DNA of 64,000 bases from Myoxocephalus aenaeus (GCA_038501785.1 JBAMJR010000031.1:13740001-13804000); one strand, 5' to 3'; positions 13,218 to 24,731 are shown, counted from the first letter of the stretch. Notes: generated from the sequence alone by a model not told the origin. Program-made: numbers and translations.

Positions 13218-13712
13218 ATGTATTTGTGCATTAATCTACTGTCACTCCAGAGACTTTCTTCAACTTTTCTGTTTGTGAAACTGGAAAGTTGGGGATGCTG
13301 GCTCCGATCCAGAGTGCACCACGGCAACAATCACTCCTAAATACGACAGAGCTGTTAGAGGGGAAATAAGAACGGTTGCGTTTCGCGTTTTTTTCTTCAC
13401 TTTTTAGCTAGCTGCAATCTGCATCGTCACTGCTCGCTGCCGGCAAATCCACAAAATCCATACAGTACCTTTTAAATACATTAAATACATCGCCTTTTTC
13501 TGTCAAGTCTGGGACTTCTTCGCAAACATTAACTAACCAAGTCCTGAACAGAAGGGAAATACTTTGGTTGATGCTGGAATGGACGGTCTGAAGGTGATTC
13601 GTTATAGTTATGTTGGTCACATGTAAGCGTCCCTCTGGACCATCCATTCTAGCATCACCCAAAGTACTTTCTCACCCTACTTTTTGCACATAGGATTTTA
13701 CAATATGCTTAC

Positions 13713-14003
13713 TGAGTGTAAACGAACACGACTTCCCCGGCCCCGGAGCGAGCGCTAGGTGCTGTGCCATGCACCGCAGCGTCTGCCCGTCCGCCAGCAT
13801 CGAGCGGTTCAGCGTCACCGACAGGCTCTCCGTCGAGCCCGACGCGTAAACCATTCCGTCCCCGTGAGCTCCTTGGTCGCCCTGGTCCTGCCCCCAGCGG
13901 AGAGTCGGGGCGGGATAAGCTCCAAGCCAGGAGCAGTTGAACTGGACGTGGGAGGGGTCCGCTGCTGGTGCCCACATACACTCAGGGTGTCGGTCTGGGA
14001 CAT
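13713..14003 (-). pseudogene. Orphan duplicated Ig exon of vsig10 (would-be exon 4)
   Basis: This is an open 291-bp Ig-domain exon with acceptor ctag before 14003 and donor GTAAGC after 13713. It starts in the phase in which exon 3 ends, so the two would join as ...LLVY-YVPDRHPEC. Ig landmarks: FNCSW, LRWGQ and the second cysteine in TLRCMAQ. It lies upstream of vsig10 exon 1 on the same strand, and in copy B exons 1-3 are gone, so it cannot be spliced in normal order. The intact exon 4 is predicted 389-679 bases left of the window. The exon reads open, so decay is recent; the label rests on position, not on a broken frame. Confidence 0.8.
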
Positions 14004-15041
14004 CTAGTCAGAAAAGAAACAGAGAGGAAACTGACAGCAACTACAGAAAGCTAAATATTGAGCTGTCCTTACCATAAAAACACTACTTTAGGAGCAACAG
14101 TAAACAGTTGTTTACGTCTCAGCTCTCCTCGTTTTTTCCTGCTATTTATGTGACTTAATTTTGAAGCACTTCCCTTCCTGCATGAAAACAATTCTAAAAA
14201 GTTGACTAATCTTTATTACTCATCACACACATCCCCGTAGAAGATAATCAATATTATTTTGTATTATGAAGATTCATAGTGTCTCAATACGTTTCCTGGA
14301 AAGAATTATGTAATTTGGGACTAATTATAGGAACTTTCCAGAATAATTTCCTTTAAAAAGGTCTTCCCAATTCAGAGTCAAGTAAATATTGATTTATTAA
14401 GTATTTATTATTGGAAAAAGCTCATTCATCTGTGAGAGATTCTAGGAAGTCAGCAAAAACACAGGAAATGTTGTGAATTCAGGACTCTATTAAATGCCAT
14501 TATCCCCACAGATACAACTGTTTATTTCACAACACGCAGATGAACCTATTGCAGCATCAGGGTGAATTACTGTGTAAACTTGATCTCATCGTGATCTCAG
14601 TCGAGCAACAGTTGACCGGATCTCAATTATTTTTTTTGACTCAGTTGAGTTTTGATGACTCTGCTTTTTTCTCCTCACCTAGTTTACACTCCATTATGTT
14701 CTGCCAAAGAAGCACAGTAAGAGATTACACCTGTGTATTTAATCTAAACTCATACGTCGTGCACTAGTTGAAAGGTTGACCTAAAACGTCTATAAACAGA
14801 TTATGTGTTCATACTCTGTAAACTGTTTGAGAATGAGGAAAGACTTAAATATACATTACAGTGCATACCAAAAACAGGAAGTTGTTCTGCTGAATCACAG
14901 GGGATTAAAAGTGACTTTTCTGACAATGGCAGAAGGAAAAAGGCCCTTTGATGTCAAAGTGAAAACATCTCTACAGAAGGTAAATTACTGTAAACCTACG
15001 AGACCGTAATCAATTGCCTCTTTTGTGTCGGCGTTACTCTT

Positions 15042-15382
15042 TGTCAGGCCTGGACTAAAAAGAGGACCCAGATGCAGAAGATATACGAACTGGCGCTCTT
15101 TATTGCTCGCTGATCCCGTGGCGAAACACAAAAATCCTTTGGGAAAGAATAACTAGACTGAGGTTAGGTGCTCGGACGAGGACGAAACACTTTGGCACAA
15201 GACAAAGGGAAGATGCAGACTATAAGCACATGGGGGTAATGGGGAACAGGTGGAAACAATCAGACGGTGACACGTGAGGAAGGGCAAGTGACCTGAAACG
15301 AGAGGAGAGTTAGACTTCAAAATAAAACAGGAAGTTACGAGACCAAACCCCAAGACAAGACAACCCTCACCGTGGTGTGACA
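15042..15382. mobile_element. 341-bp LTR-like insertion, only in copy B
   Basis: The insert runs from TGTCAGGCC to GTGTGACA (TG...CA ends) and is flanked by a direct 6-bp repeat, actctt (15036-15041 and 15383-15388). Copy A has the empty site with one actctt at its homologous position near 791. The ends and the 6-bp target repeat fit a solo LTR; a short non-autonomous DNA element with TGTCA/TGACA ends is the alternative. Confidence 0.75.
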
Positions 15383-16164
15383 ACTCTTGACATTTTGTCA
15401 CATCTTGTCTTGATCAAGTCAAGTGCTTAATAACAATAAATGTAGGTCACATCATTTTCATCAAAATATTTATTTTTTCTCGCCGTTTGCGCCTTCCATC
15501 ATCAATCTCACCCACAGCTATCTTTTTTTCTCTCCCCGGAGCTGATGATGGAGGAAGATAACGAGTGAGCCATCTCGCTTCTTACTCATCTCTGTTGAGA
15601 GCTGCACATGTGCGGTATCGATAGGGGCAGGATGAATGGCGTCCTGCATGGATGCATTTGCAATGCGAACGTCAACATCAACAATAAACACGTGGTTGAA
15701 TCAACTTGAACGAAAACTCCACATTTATATCTGGTAGATATGATGTCGTGGATTTTATTAGATTATACAGCAGCTAACAAAGTGACCAGCAAGCTTCTGA
15801 CATGCTTATTGTAATGGTGGATATCTGTGATACAACTGGGAGACAATGAACAGGAGTGAAGAGGAGAAAAACACACTGTGCATCATTCAATGAAACATCG
15901 TCTGTCAAAATTATGTGCACAATTTTAAAGCAAACTTTTATAAAAAAATTTGCCACTTTGGTGAAACAAAAAACCTTTACTGTGAGACTGATGTCGGCTA
16001 CATGTAAAACACATTACAAAAACTAAGTTACAGCAATAAATAATGCATAACTGTATGCTTGAATGCTAGTCTTACTGTCGACATGTTGAATTGGATGATG
16101 TCAGTCCATCAGTGATGTAATAAGAATCCATCGCTAAAATGAGAATTCTAGAATTCTTGTACCC

Positions 16165-19100
16165 ATGGAAGTTTGTTCAATCAAAACAACTATTGAGACT
16201 CAAGAGACCGGTCAACAACCAAGAAACTCTCTATTCAAGGAAGTCAAGATGAACGACCCGGTCAAATTTTCATACGAGCCAGACTCGGCGTTTAACGATC
16301 TCCGTCTGGAAGGAAAACTTTGTGACGCAGTCCTCAAGGTCGAGGACGTAGAATTTAAAGTCCACAGGATTATCCTGTGTAAATGCAGCCAGTACTTCAT
16401 GTGAGTTGGTGATATGAAGCTTGTGAATGTATATCCTTCAAATGGGCAGAAAATAATGGTTCATGATCTGAGGTCTGAGAGACTAATCTCAATACATAAT
16501 GAGTTCATGGAGCGTTTGTGATTAAAAAAAAAAGAGTTTGACATAGAGGAAAAGATACAAAATATCAGCTTGATGATGGGTAAACTAAATACTGCCATTC
16601 AACTAAATATCAACTTCCATCAAGTGCTGTACTGTACATTGATTGCAGAGTGCAGTTTTCTTTTTTTTAAGTTGGATTATTTATTATTGTTATATTATTA
16701 TTATTATTATTTGAACGCTACAGTATTCTCACAGTTCCATAGTGATGTGCTTTTAAGCAGATCAGTAAAGTGTAGTTGCATTGAGTATTTTTGTGTGTTC
16801 AGAAAAGTGACTAGATTAATTTAAAGCAAAAAAAAACCATTGCACACACTTGAGACGGTCGATTCAACGCACACTTGGAACGGAGAAATCTGAAGTCCGT
16901 TTCCAACGCTCTGCTTTTGTGTTCCCCCCTGACCCCTCAGTGCTCTCTTCAACCGCTGGTCCAGTACAGACAAGGTCTTCAACATACCCGGGCTCTCTCC
17001 TGACATGATGCGGCTCATCATTGAGTTTGCGTACACCGGCTCCGTTTTGGTGACGGAGGAAAACGTGCAGGAGCTGCTGATAGCAGCCGATCAGTTCTGC
17101 GTCATGGCCGTCGTGCGAGATTGCTGCGACTTTCTCGGGGAGCGGCTCTGCCCTGGGAACTGCATCGGCATCTTTGGGTTCACCGACATCGGCTTCTTCC
17201 CCGAACTGCAGAGCAAGGCCTACCGCTACATCCTGGATCACTTCGAGGAGGTCGCTTTACACGAAGAGTTCCTGCAGCTGTCCCTGCAGCAACTCATTGA
17301 CATCCTCGCCAGAAACGACCTCAACGTGAGAAAGGAGAGTGCGGTCTATGAGGCCGTCCTTCGCTGGATCGACCACGTACCCGAAGAACGGAAAGCACAC
17401 GTGGCAGTGCTCTTGTCTAAGGTAGGATAACCTTTCGTCACTAGATTTAGTTTAGACTTACACCTTCAGCATTTGGCTTATCCCTATTGCAGCGACAGTC
17501 AATTAAACCACCTTGGTCAAATTAAAGTCCAGAGACAAAATCCAGTTTTAGGGTACTTCCATTCGTTCATTCATTTTACAACAAAACTTGGTCACATGGA
17601 CTGCCAGGTAGCTTTTTTTGGTGCGACTGACACCCATCATTGGCACTACATGGACCAACACGGGGGAATGAGATTCCAAAGACTGACAGCAAGTTACGCT
17701 GCTCTTTGCCAAACCTTATTGATTTTATCTGCCTTCTCTGGTGATTACGAAGGGCTCGCAAAGAAATGAGTTGCCGGCAACGTGTCGGTCATCGTGGTTA
17801 CAGTGTTTTTACTTCTTTTTTTTATTATTTGAAAGGAAAACGTTGGGCATCACTCAACAAATACATACCGCACCAGTTGTTAAGTCCACACCAGAGTTCG
17901 ACTGAGAGCTTTCTCACCAGCTCAAACTGAACTAGACACGCAAATAACACCCCAGTTTGTTCGAATCGCATGAGAACAGGTTAAGAGTGAAAGCACCCAG
18001 GAGGCTGAAACTGCTGTTTAAGAGTAACTCAAGACCGAGAGCGGATCAATTCTTTCTTAGCCAATAAACCTTGTTGCTGCCCCTTTCAAATGTTAAAACT
18101 GTTAAGTATTCTTAGAACCTTGGATGCTCATGCGAAGAGAAGTGCAGAAGTCAATGAGTTATAATGAAAGGTTTAATTAAAGTTCAAATGGTGGTACAGT
18201 ATACAATTTCAGCTGAAGGTGTCTAAGCGCCCGCTTCCACAGACCGCTCCTGGCTTCGGTTTAGAAGACCTCGAACAGGAATCTACAATCTGGTTTTAAC
18301 ATCCCAGCAGTTTGGGCTCATTCGCCTCATTGGTTCATTTCTACGGCATGCGATTGGCTAAAAGTCCCACAGGGGCGGAGTCTCTCTTTGGCGTAGGTTT
18401 TGAAGATTGCTCCATAACGTTCCTGTTTTCCGGTACCTGAAGTCCTCACTCCGCCCTCCTGTGTTTACTAACAAAATATTTTACCTAGAAGGAATTGTTA
18501 TTCAGTTCTATATGTTACAGCTGATGATAATCTTATTACAGCCACAGTCATCTTCCCACAGAACCCCTTCACCTTTGCTGGTTCAAATGCAAATCGAATC
18601 CCCCTCTTTTCCTTATCTCATGTAATCAATCACTTGTCCAGACAGGTCACAAACCAAGAACAGGACGACTGGTGGTCCATTCTCTTTGTTTTAAGACCAA
18701 ATGCTCCCTTGTAAAACCCCCAACCACGATATGTGTGTAAATGACCTCTGCACTCTCCAGTACAGAGTCCATGTGACCCTGAGCAATACTATATCATTCA
18801 TCTTGTTTTCTACATCAATTTTAAAATCCTTTCACATCTGAATCATTATACAGTAATAAAAACATAGTGACCTTGATATGCATACAATTACACACCCTTC
18901 ACAATAATATCCCTTATTCATTATCATATCCCTCTTGTGCATTGTGATGTACACAATAAAAATGTCTTTATTATACATGTGCAAGTCCAAATTTGACAAA
19001 CTAAACTATTAAAACTCTACAAAACGCTCCACGATAGCTTTCTGAAAGGAGACTGGTCATGCTCTATACTGCTCTTACTGTCAGTGAAAGACCAAAACCA

Positions 19101-21308
19101 ACAATACGTTCAAATCAAATAGTGTCTGTGTATCCAAAGCCAGATATAGCATATTCCTTAGAGTTTTGTCTTTGAAAGCATTCATCCATGGTACGCTATT
19201 AAACATTTCCCACGGCTAACACATACCGTAAAAGTCGGGTTAAAAGCCGCTACTGCTCCCCGCTACTGCTCCCCGCTGTAGCCAGCTGGCGCTCATGCTA
19301 GCGCTTCGGTAGTTCCCCATTAACTTCCGCTAGCTCTCCGCTAACTTCCGCTAGCTCCCTGACAACCACTGAAGGTAGCGGGACCAGCCCCGGCTCGACA
19401 CCCGACAGAGGGTGGGCAGAGGGGACACGGGCAGTAGCAGCAGCAGCGGCCAGTAGCAGAAGCGCTAGCAGCAGCGCTAGCTAGCGCTGCTCCTAGCTTG
19501 CGCTGCTCCTAGCTTGCTACAGCAGGGACACTGACCGGAGGTAGGAGCGGCCTGTAACCCGACTTTTACGGTAGTTGGAGCTTTTAAAGGAATTTATTGA
19601 CAATAACTAAAATATAGAATGTCAACAGTACAGTCCATCAAGTTCAATTCAACGATTCTGTCTTCTGTCCCGTTTCTCTCTGTGTAGGTGCGACTGGCCT
19701 TGACGAGTATGGAGTTCATGAGCATCAATGTTCTGACCAATGAGATGTTGAATAACAACCTAGAGTGCCTGTCCATTGTCCGGGATACCCTTGAAACCAT
19801 GGGCCACTTGAGGAGGAACAGGCCCTCTGTTGCTCACTTCTGCAACCCTCTCGCCCGACCTCGCCTGCCGAATGCCATCCTGTTGGCCATCGGAGGCTGG
19901 AGCGGCGGCAATCCGACGAACGCCATCGAGGCGTACGACGTCCGCGCCGACCACTGGATCAACGTGACAAACCATTCCGAGCGGCCCCGCGCCTACCACG
20001 GCACCGCCGTCCTCAACGGGAACATCTACTGCATCGGCGGCTTCGACCGGGCGCAGCATTTCAACAGCGTGCGCAGGTTCAACCTGAACACGCGCACCTG
20101 GCACGAGGCGGCCTCCATGTGCGACCGCCGCTGCTACGTGAGCGTCGCCGTGCTGAGCGAGAACATCTACGCCTTGGGAGGCTTCGATGGGCACACACGG
20201 CTCAACACCGCCGAGCGATACAGCCCCGAGGACAACCAGTGGAGTCTCATCGCGCCGATGCAAGAGCAACGGAGCGACGCCAGCAGCGCAACGCTGCACA
20301 ACAGGGTGGGTTGAAGGGAAATAGTGGCTGGGAGTAATTCAAGGGCAACAGAGTAGATTTTTTTACCTGTTGGAAACAAGACTGTAAAAACACACAATTT
20401 GTGTAATTCCTTCTGCAGTTGTGTTGAGGTAAATGGAGTAATTGTCCAGAGGTCAGAGTGTCAGACTAAAGGTCTTCAGCAACCTATGGGCTATCTGAAG
20501 AATGTGTGATGTTGTGTGCATGGAAGTGATAAGGTGTGTCTGTGTGTGTGTTTGGACGATTGGACCATTCTCCGATGTTGGGAATCCTCTTGGGATAGAG
20601 TAGAAATATCTCTGTATAATTTATAACCAGTTGAAAGCTAGGATAAGTGATTCGTTACTTAAAACCTCCTGTTCTCCCCAGGTTTACATTTGCGGGGGCT
20701 TCAATGGGAGCGAGTGCCTCCAAACGGCTGAATGTTTCATCCCAGAAGCCAACCAATGGACGATGATCAGCCCGATGAGCAGCCAGCGCAGCGGCATTGG
20801 CATCGCCGCTTATGAAAACCGTGTCTATGCAGTAGGTACACATGAAACAGTGACACGGCAACTTGTGTGAAGAGATGTGGTCAACAGTCAACAGATGAAT
20901 CAGAAAGAGTTGAGTGTGAATGTTCTATTTTTACCATTTATTTCACTTGTCCTCCCAAAGGTCGGCGGCTACGACGGCACCAACCGCCTGCGCAGCGCGG
21001 AGGCCTACAACCCGGTGTGCAACAGCTGGCAGGAAGTGCCGCCAATGTTGACTCCCCGCAGCAACTTCGGCATCGCAGTGCACGACGATCTGCTGTTTGT
21101 CGTCGGGGGCTTCAACGGCTTCACCACCTCCTACAACGTGGAGAGCTATGACGGAGCGGAGTGGACGGAGGCTCGTGACATGGACGTTTACCGCAGCGCC
21201 GTGAGCTGCTGCGTGGTGTCCGGGCTCCCCAACATCAGCGACTACGTTGTCCCCCGAGACGCCCTGGCGTTATTACATCAGGATGGAGACTCGGACGAAC
21301 TCTTCTGA
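16165..21308 (+). CDS. klhl10: Kelch-like protein 10, copy B
   Basis: Exons 16165-16400, 16941-17421, 19688-20305, 20682-20831 and 20961-21308 have the same lengths, phases and splice sites as copy A, again 610 residues and fully open. By eye it differs from A at seven residues: E31D, D204N, K209R, A281R, S282R, S331N and D554N. All kelch GG pairs and the BTB and BACK cores are unchanged. The pair A281R/S282R comes from GCGAGT replaced by AGGAGG in the linker before the propeller. The upstream sequence shared with A is only about 530 bp, after which a deletion junction (15634) brings in vsig10 intron sequence, so distal regulation may differ between copies. The role should match copy A. Confidence 0.95.
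19226..19571. mobile_element. TA-flanked MITE in klhl10 B intron 2
   Basis: This is the counterpart of the copy-A element, with the same CCGTAAAAGTCGGG ends and TA flanks. It is 346 bp against 303 bp because of small duplications of cttccgctagct-type and gctgctcctagcttg motifs. Confidence 0.85.
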
Positions 21309-21345
21309 TCTCGCCCGGTTTTAAGACCTAAAACTACAACAGACA

Positions 21346-21351
21346 AATAAA
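21346..21351 (+). terminator. Polyadenylation signal of klhl10 B
   Basis: AATAAA 38 bases past the stop, in the same context as in copy A. Confidence 0.65.
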
Positions 21352-21861
21352 ATGTCTTTGTGCATTAATCTACTGTCACTTTCTTTAACTTTTCTGTTTG
21401 TGAAACTGGAAAGTTGGGGATGCTGGCTCCGATCCAGAGTGCACCACGGCAACAATAACTCCTAAATACGACAGAGCTGTTAGAGGGGAAATAAGAACGG
21501 TTGTGTTTCGCGTTTTTTTCTTCACTTTTTAGCTAGCTGCAATCTGCATCGTCACTGCTAGCTGCCGGCAAATCCATGAAATCCACACAGTACCTTTGAA
21601 ATACATTGCATTTGTGTTTGAATCGCCTTTTTCTGTGAAGTCTGGGACTTCTTCTCAAACATTAACTAACCAAGTCCTGAACAGACGGGAAATACTTTGG
21701 TTGATGCTGGAATGGATGGTCTGAAGATGATTCGTTATAGTTAAGCCAGCCTGTTGGTCACATGTAAGCGTCCCTCTGGACCATCCATTCTAGCATCACC
21801 CAAAGTACTTTCTCACCCTACTTTTCTCACCCTACATTTTGCCCATAGGATTTTACAATAT

Positions 21862-22277
21862 TGTAAACAAATAATTGCTTTTCTTCAACGTAATCGAAAA
21901 GAAAATGTTTGTTATATTTGATATCAGTTGTCACATCACTTCAATACTCTTTTGTAGTACTCATCGGGTAAAGTATAAAGTATGTTTGTTGTCCTGGACC
22001 CCAAAGAAAAGTACTAAATGGGTCAATTTGACCCCCTTCCTGATGATCCTAAAGCTCAACGACTGAGACATTTACATGATAGTGCTTCACAGTGGAGTGG
22101 AGGAGTAAAATACATAGGCAGACCTGCAAACTCATGAGGGGTGAAAAAGGTGACACCAACAGGGGGGGGGGGGGGGCGCGTAGTGGCAAGTCAGTGCCGA
22201 ACAGCGTTACTCGTCGAGAAGCTGACAAACTATGATCATTATGGGTTTTATTTCTTCTTTTGGCAATACCCAAGTGT

Positions 22278-22356
<79 letters not shown>

Positions 22357-22364
22357 CATACATA
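21862..22364. other. Unique flank right of the duplication; no gene seen
   Basis: This holds about 260 bp of AT-rich sequence, a fragment near 22121-22160 resembling transposon ends seen elsewhere in the window (gcagacctgcaaact), a run of 15 G (22162-22176) and a (TA)n run at 22281-22350. Confidence 0.5.
22281..22350. repeat. (TA)n microsatellite
   Basis: About 35 TA units directly beside a Tc1 end. Confidence 0.95.
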
Positions 22365-22850
22365 CACACTACCGTTCAAAAGTTTGGGGTCACCCAGACA
22401 AATTTTCAGTTTCTTCGCAATTGCCTGCATGGAATAGCCTTCATTTCTAAGAACAAGAACAGACTGGTGAGTTTCACATGAAAGTTCTCTTTTTCTGGCC
22501 ATTTTGAGAGTATAATGGAACCCACAAATGTGATGCTCCAGATACTCAACCAGCTCAAAGGAAGGCCAGTTGTATAGCTTCTCTCACCAGCATGACTGTT
22601 TTACGATGTGCTAACATAATTGCACAAGGGTTTTCAAAGGTTTTCTAATCATCCATTAGTCTTCTATGCGATGAGCAAACACAATGTACCATTAGAACAC
22701 TGGAGTGATAGTTGCTGGAAATGGGCCTCTATACACCTATGTAGATATTTCATTAAAAAACAGACGTTTCCACCTAGAAGTCATTTCTGATTAATTTAAT
22801 GTTATCTTCATTGAAAAAAACAGTGCTTTTCTTTGAAAAATAAGTATAAG
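22365..22850 (-). mobile_element. Tc1/mariner relic with transposase N-terminus
   Basis: The terminus cactaccgttcaaaagtttg is the widespread fish Tc1-type inverted-repeat end. On the minus strand from 22502 a frame begins MARKRELSCETHQSVLVLRN and continues EGYSMQAIAKKLK, the helix-turn-helix start of a Tc1 transposase, then runs into the terminal sequence. The catalytic DDE part is missing, and the far inverted repeat is lost or replaced, so this is an internally deleted, inactive copy. Confidence 0.8.
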
Positions 22851-23115
22851 TATATTAAGATTTCTAAGAAATCTTAATATACTTAGGATTTCTAAGAATA
22901 TTGTTTTGCTACTACTACATTTCACTTCATAATATGTATAATGTACCAGCCTTTTTATTTTAACCATATTATGTCATACTGTTATACCACTTTACTGAGG
23001 AGACGTCACTGTTAGTCTAGAACACTGGAATAATCTTTCCACCAGGTAAACCTGAACATGCACACCTCTCGAGTGTGACAGCGATTATAACCGCATAACT
23101 ATAACTAATATATAT

Positions 23116-24704
23116 TAGTGCTGTCATATTAGCGCGTTATTAACGGCGTTAACGCAAACCAATTTTAACGCCGTCAATTTTATTAACGGCGTTAACGCAT
23201 TTTCATTTTTCTAATTTTTTTTTCCGCGAGCACCACGCCGGATGTAGGTCAACCGGAAGCAAAACAATAGGCACGCCGTTTGGGCTTGGAAGCTAGGCTA
23301 ACGTTACGGTTTGAAATGAATGAACGATGAGCGCGATACGGCAAAATGAATGATATTCAGTGAACTGCGAACAGGTGCGCGTGCCAGAAAAGAGCGCGAG
23401 TGAACACATTGAACACAGCAGGAGAGAACGCAACGTTAGCCAGCTAGCTAAAGCTCCGGTGGGAAATTATTAGCTAACGCTAGCTACAGCTTGATGAATT
23501 GAGTCATTGAACACAGCAGGAGAGAACGCAATGTTAGCCAGCTAGCTAAAGCTCCGGTGGAAAATGATTAGTTTATGCCGTGTTCACACCGGACGCGCTG
23601 CGTCCGGTGTGAACACGGCGTAACGCTACCGTTTTTGAGGAGGTAGATTTTGAGGTTAGGGGACTGACAAGGCAGAAGGTAAAGTGGTCCACCGTTCTAT
23701 CAATAAGCAGACCTGCCAACCTGTACGCAATTTGCGTAGCGGATACGCATTTTGACGTCAAAGTACGCTGGTAAAAATGAGTCTAAAATTAATTTTAGAC
23801 TAATTGACCAGCACACATTATATGCAATGCAATATAATGCATGACGAGTATTTAATGACTTATCAATATATAGGTTATATATCAAGGTTGGCAGGTCTGA
23901 ATAAGGCTAAACTAGAAGTTAACACCAATACAAACATTATTTTTCCAGAATGAGTGTGTTAGGGGAGAAGGATGCAGCCATTGTTCAACAGCTGGATTGA
24001 AATGCAGCTGGAACTGGTCGTGGCTAAAACTGGAAGGCAAGGTCTCAATAAAAGGGCAAGAGGTGTCCTTTCATCTAGGAGATGTATTCTCCAAAATCAA
24101 CAGGCAGGGATTCACCAGATGCATTCTCTGCATCAAAGATATAAATGATGCTAACAAAGGCAGCCATGCTCTCCCTTACCACATTGTGCCTCATATACTG
24201 TAAATGTTAGACCCAGTGACAGGCTGGCATGAAATGCTTGCATAATACTTAGTAAGGAGGCCATAATAATTTTTGACTCATGGCTGAAGTTAAGTTTCTC
24301 CAGCTCTCCCCAGGTTGGCAAAAAAGCATCTCAAAATGCATCAGATTGACGCTTTAAAATATGGAATATTTACATTTTTCTTACGGGGGAGCCCCTGGAC
24401 CCCCCTAGAGGGGTAATATCCTTCTCACCTTTTTCACCCCTGACCCGTTTTCATGCCTGGTGCACTCTATAATTTTATTTTGTAAACCCTTGTTTACCTG
24501 AAATGTGCAGTGATTTTATTTTGTACCGCCCTGTTTGGCAGTTGTTTTTCAATAAAATAAAGCAAGCCAATCCACTTTTTCATGTTGATAAGAGCATTAA
24601 AATGCAAAAAAAAAAAATTGCGATTAATTGCGATTAATCGCGAGTTAACTATGACATAAATGCGATTAATCGCGATTAAATATTTTAATCGCTTGACAGC
24701 ACTA
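23116..24704. mobile_element. hAT-like element, 1.6 kb
   Basis: The ends TAGTGCTGTCA and TGACAGCACTA are inverted and flanked by an 8-bp repeat, atatatat (weak evidence alone, since the site is AT-repetitive). Both subterminal regions are packed with short repeats: ttaacggcgttaacgc at the left, gcgattaatcgcg at the right. A frame at 23997-24203 contains RCILCIKDINDANKGSHAL, resembling a cysteine/histidine finger of transposon-derived proteins, but it is short and no catalytic domain is present. It also holds a tandem duplication near 23410-23570, a perfect hairpin (23577-23619) and a nested element (23708-23899). Confidence 0.75.
23708..23899. mobile_element. Short inverted-repeat element nested in the hAT-like element
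   Basis: It starts cagacctgccaacct and ends aggttggcaggtctg, a perfect 15-bp inverted pair, flanked by a 6-bp repeat, aataag (23702-23707 and 23900-23905). 192 bp long with no coding capacity. Confidence 0.75.
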
Positions 24705-24731
24705 ATATATATATATATATATACACTTTAT

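Larger units (their letters stand above)
1..13706 (+). repeat. Tandem segmental duplication, copy A (starts left of window)
   Basis: The stretches 1-1039 and 7457-13706 align with 14392-15634 and 15635-21861, including introns and UTRs. Copy A is the fuller one: it holds vsig10 exons 1-3, the foldback transposon and klhl10 A. Alignment offsets (14392 near the window start) place the unit's left edge about 685 bases outside the window, so the unit is about 14.4 kb. Copy A also has about 113 bp near 25-150 that copy B lacks. Confidence 0.88.
13707..21861 (+). repeat. Tandem segmental duplication, copy B (internally deleted)
   Basis: This head-to-tail copy of the unit starts directly after the shared string ttttacaatat (ending 13706) and ends at the same string at 21861, where unrelated flank begins. 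It contains a copy of one vsig10 exon and the following intron, a 341-bp insertion, a deletion of what is 1040-7456 in copy A, and then klhl10 B with its introns and 3' flank. Confidence 0.88.

Noticed and set aside
17473..17769. 98-codon frame in klhl10 B intron 2 (also 9334-9735 in A)
   Set aside because: It follows directly on intron sequence, lacks any recognised motif, and in A is broken up by the 145-bp unit duplication.
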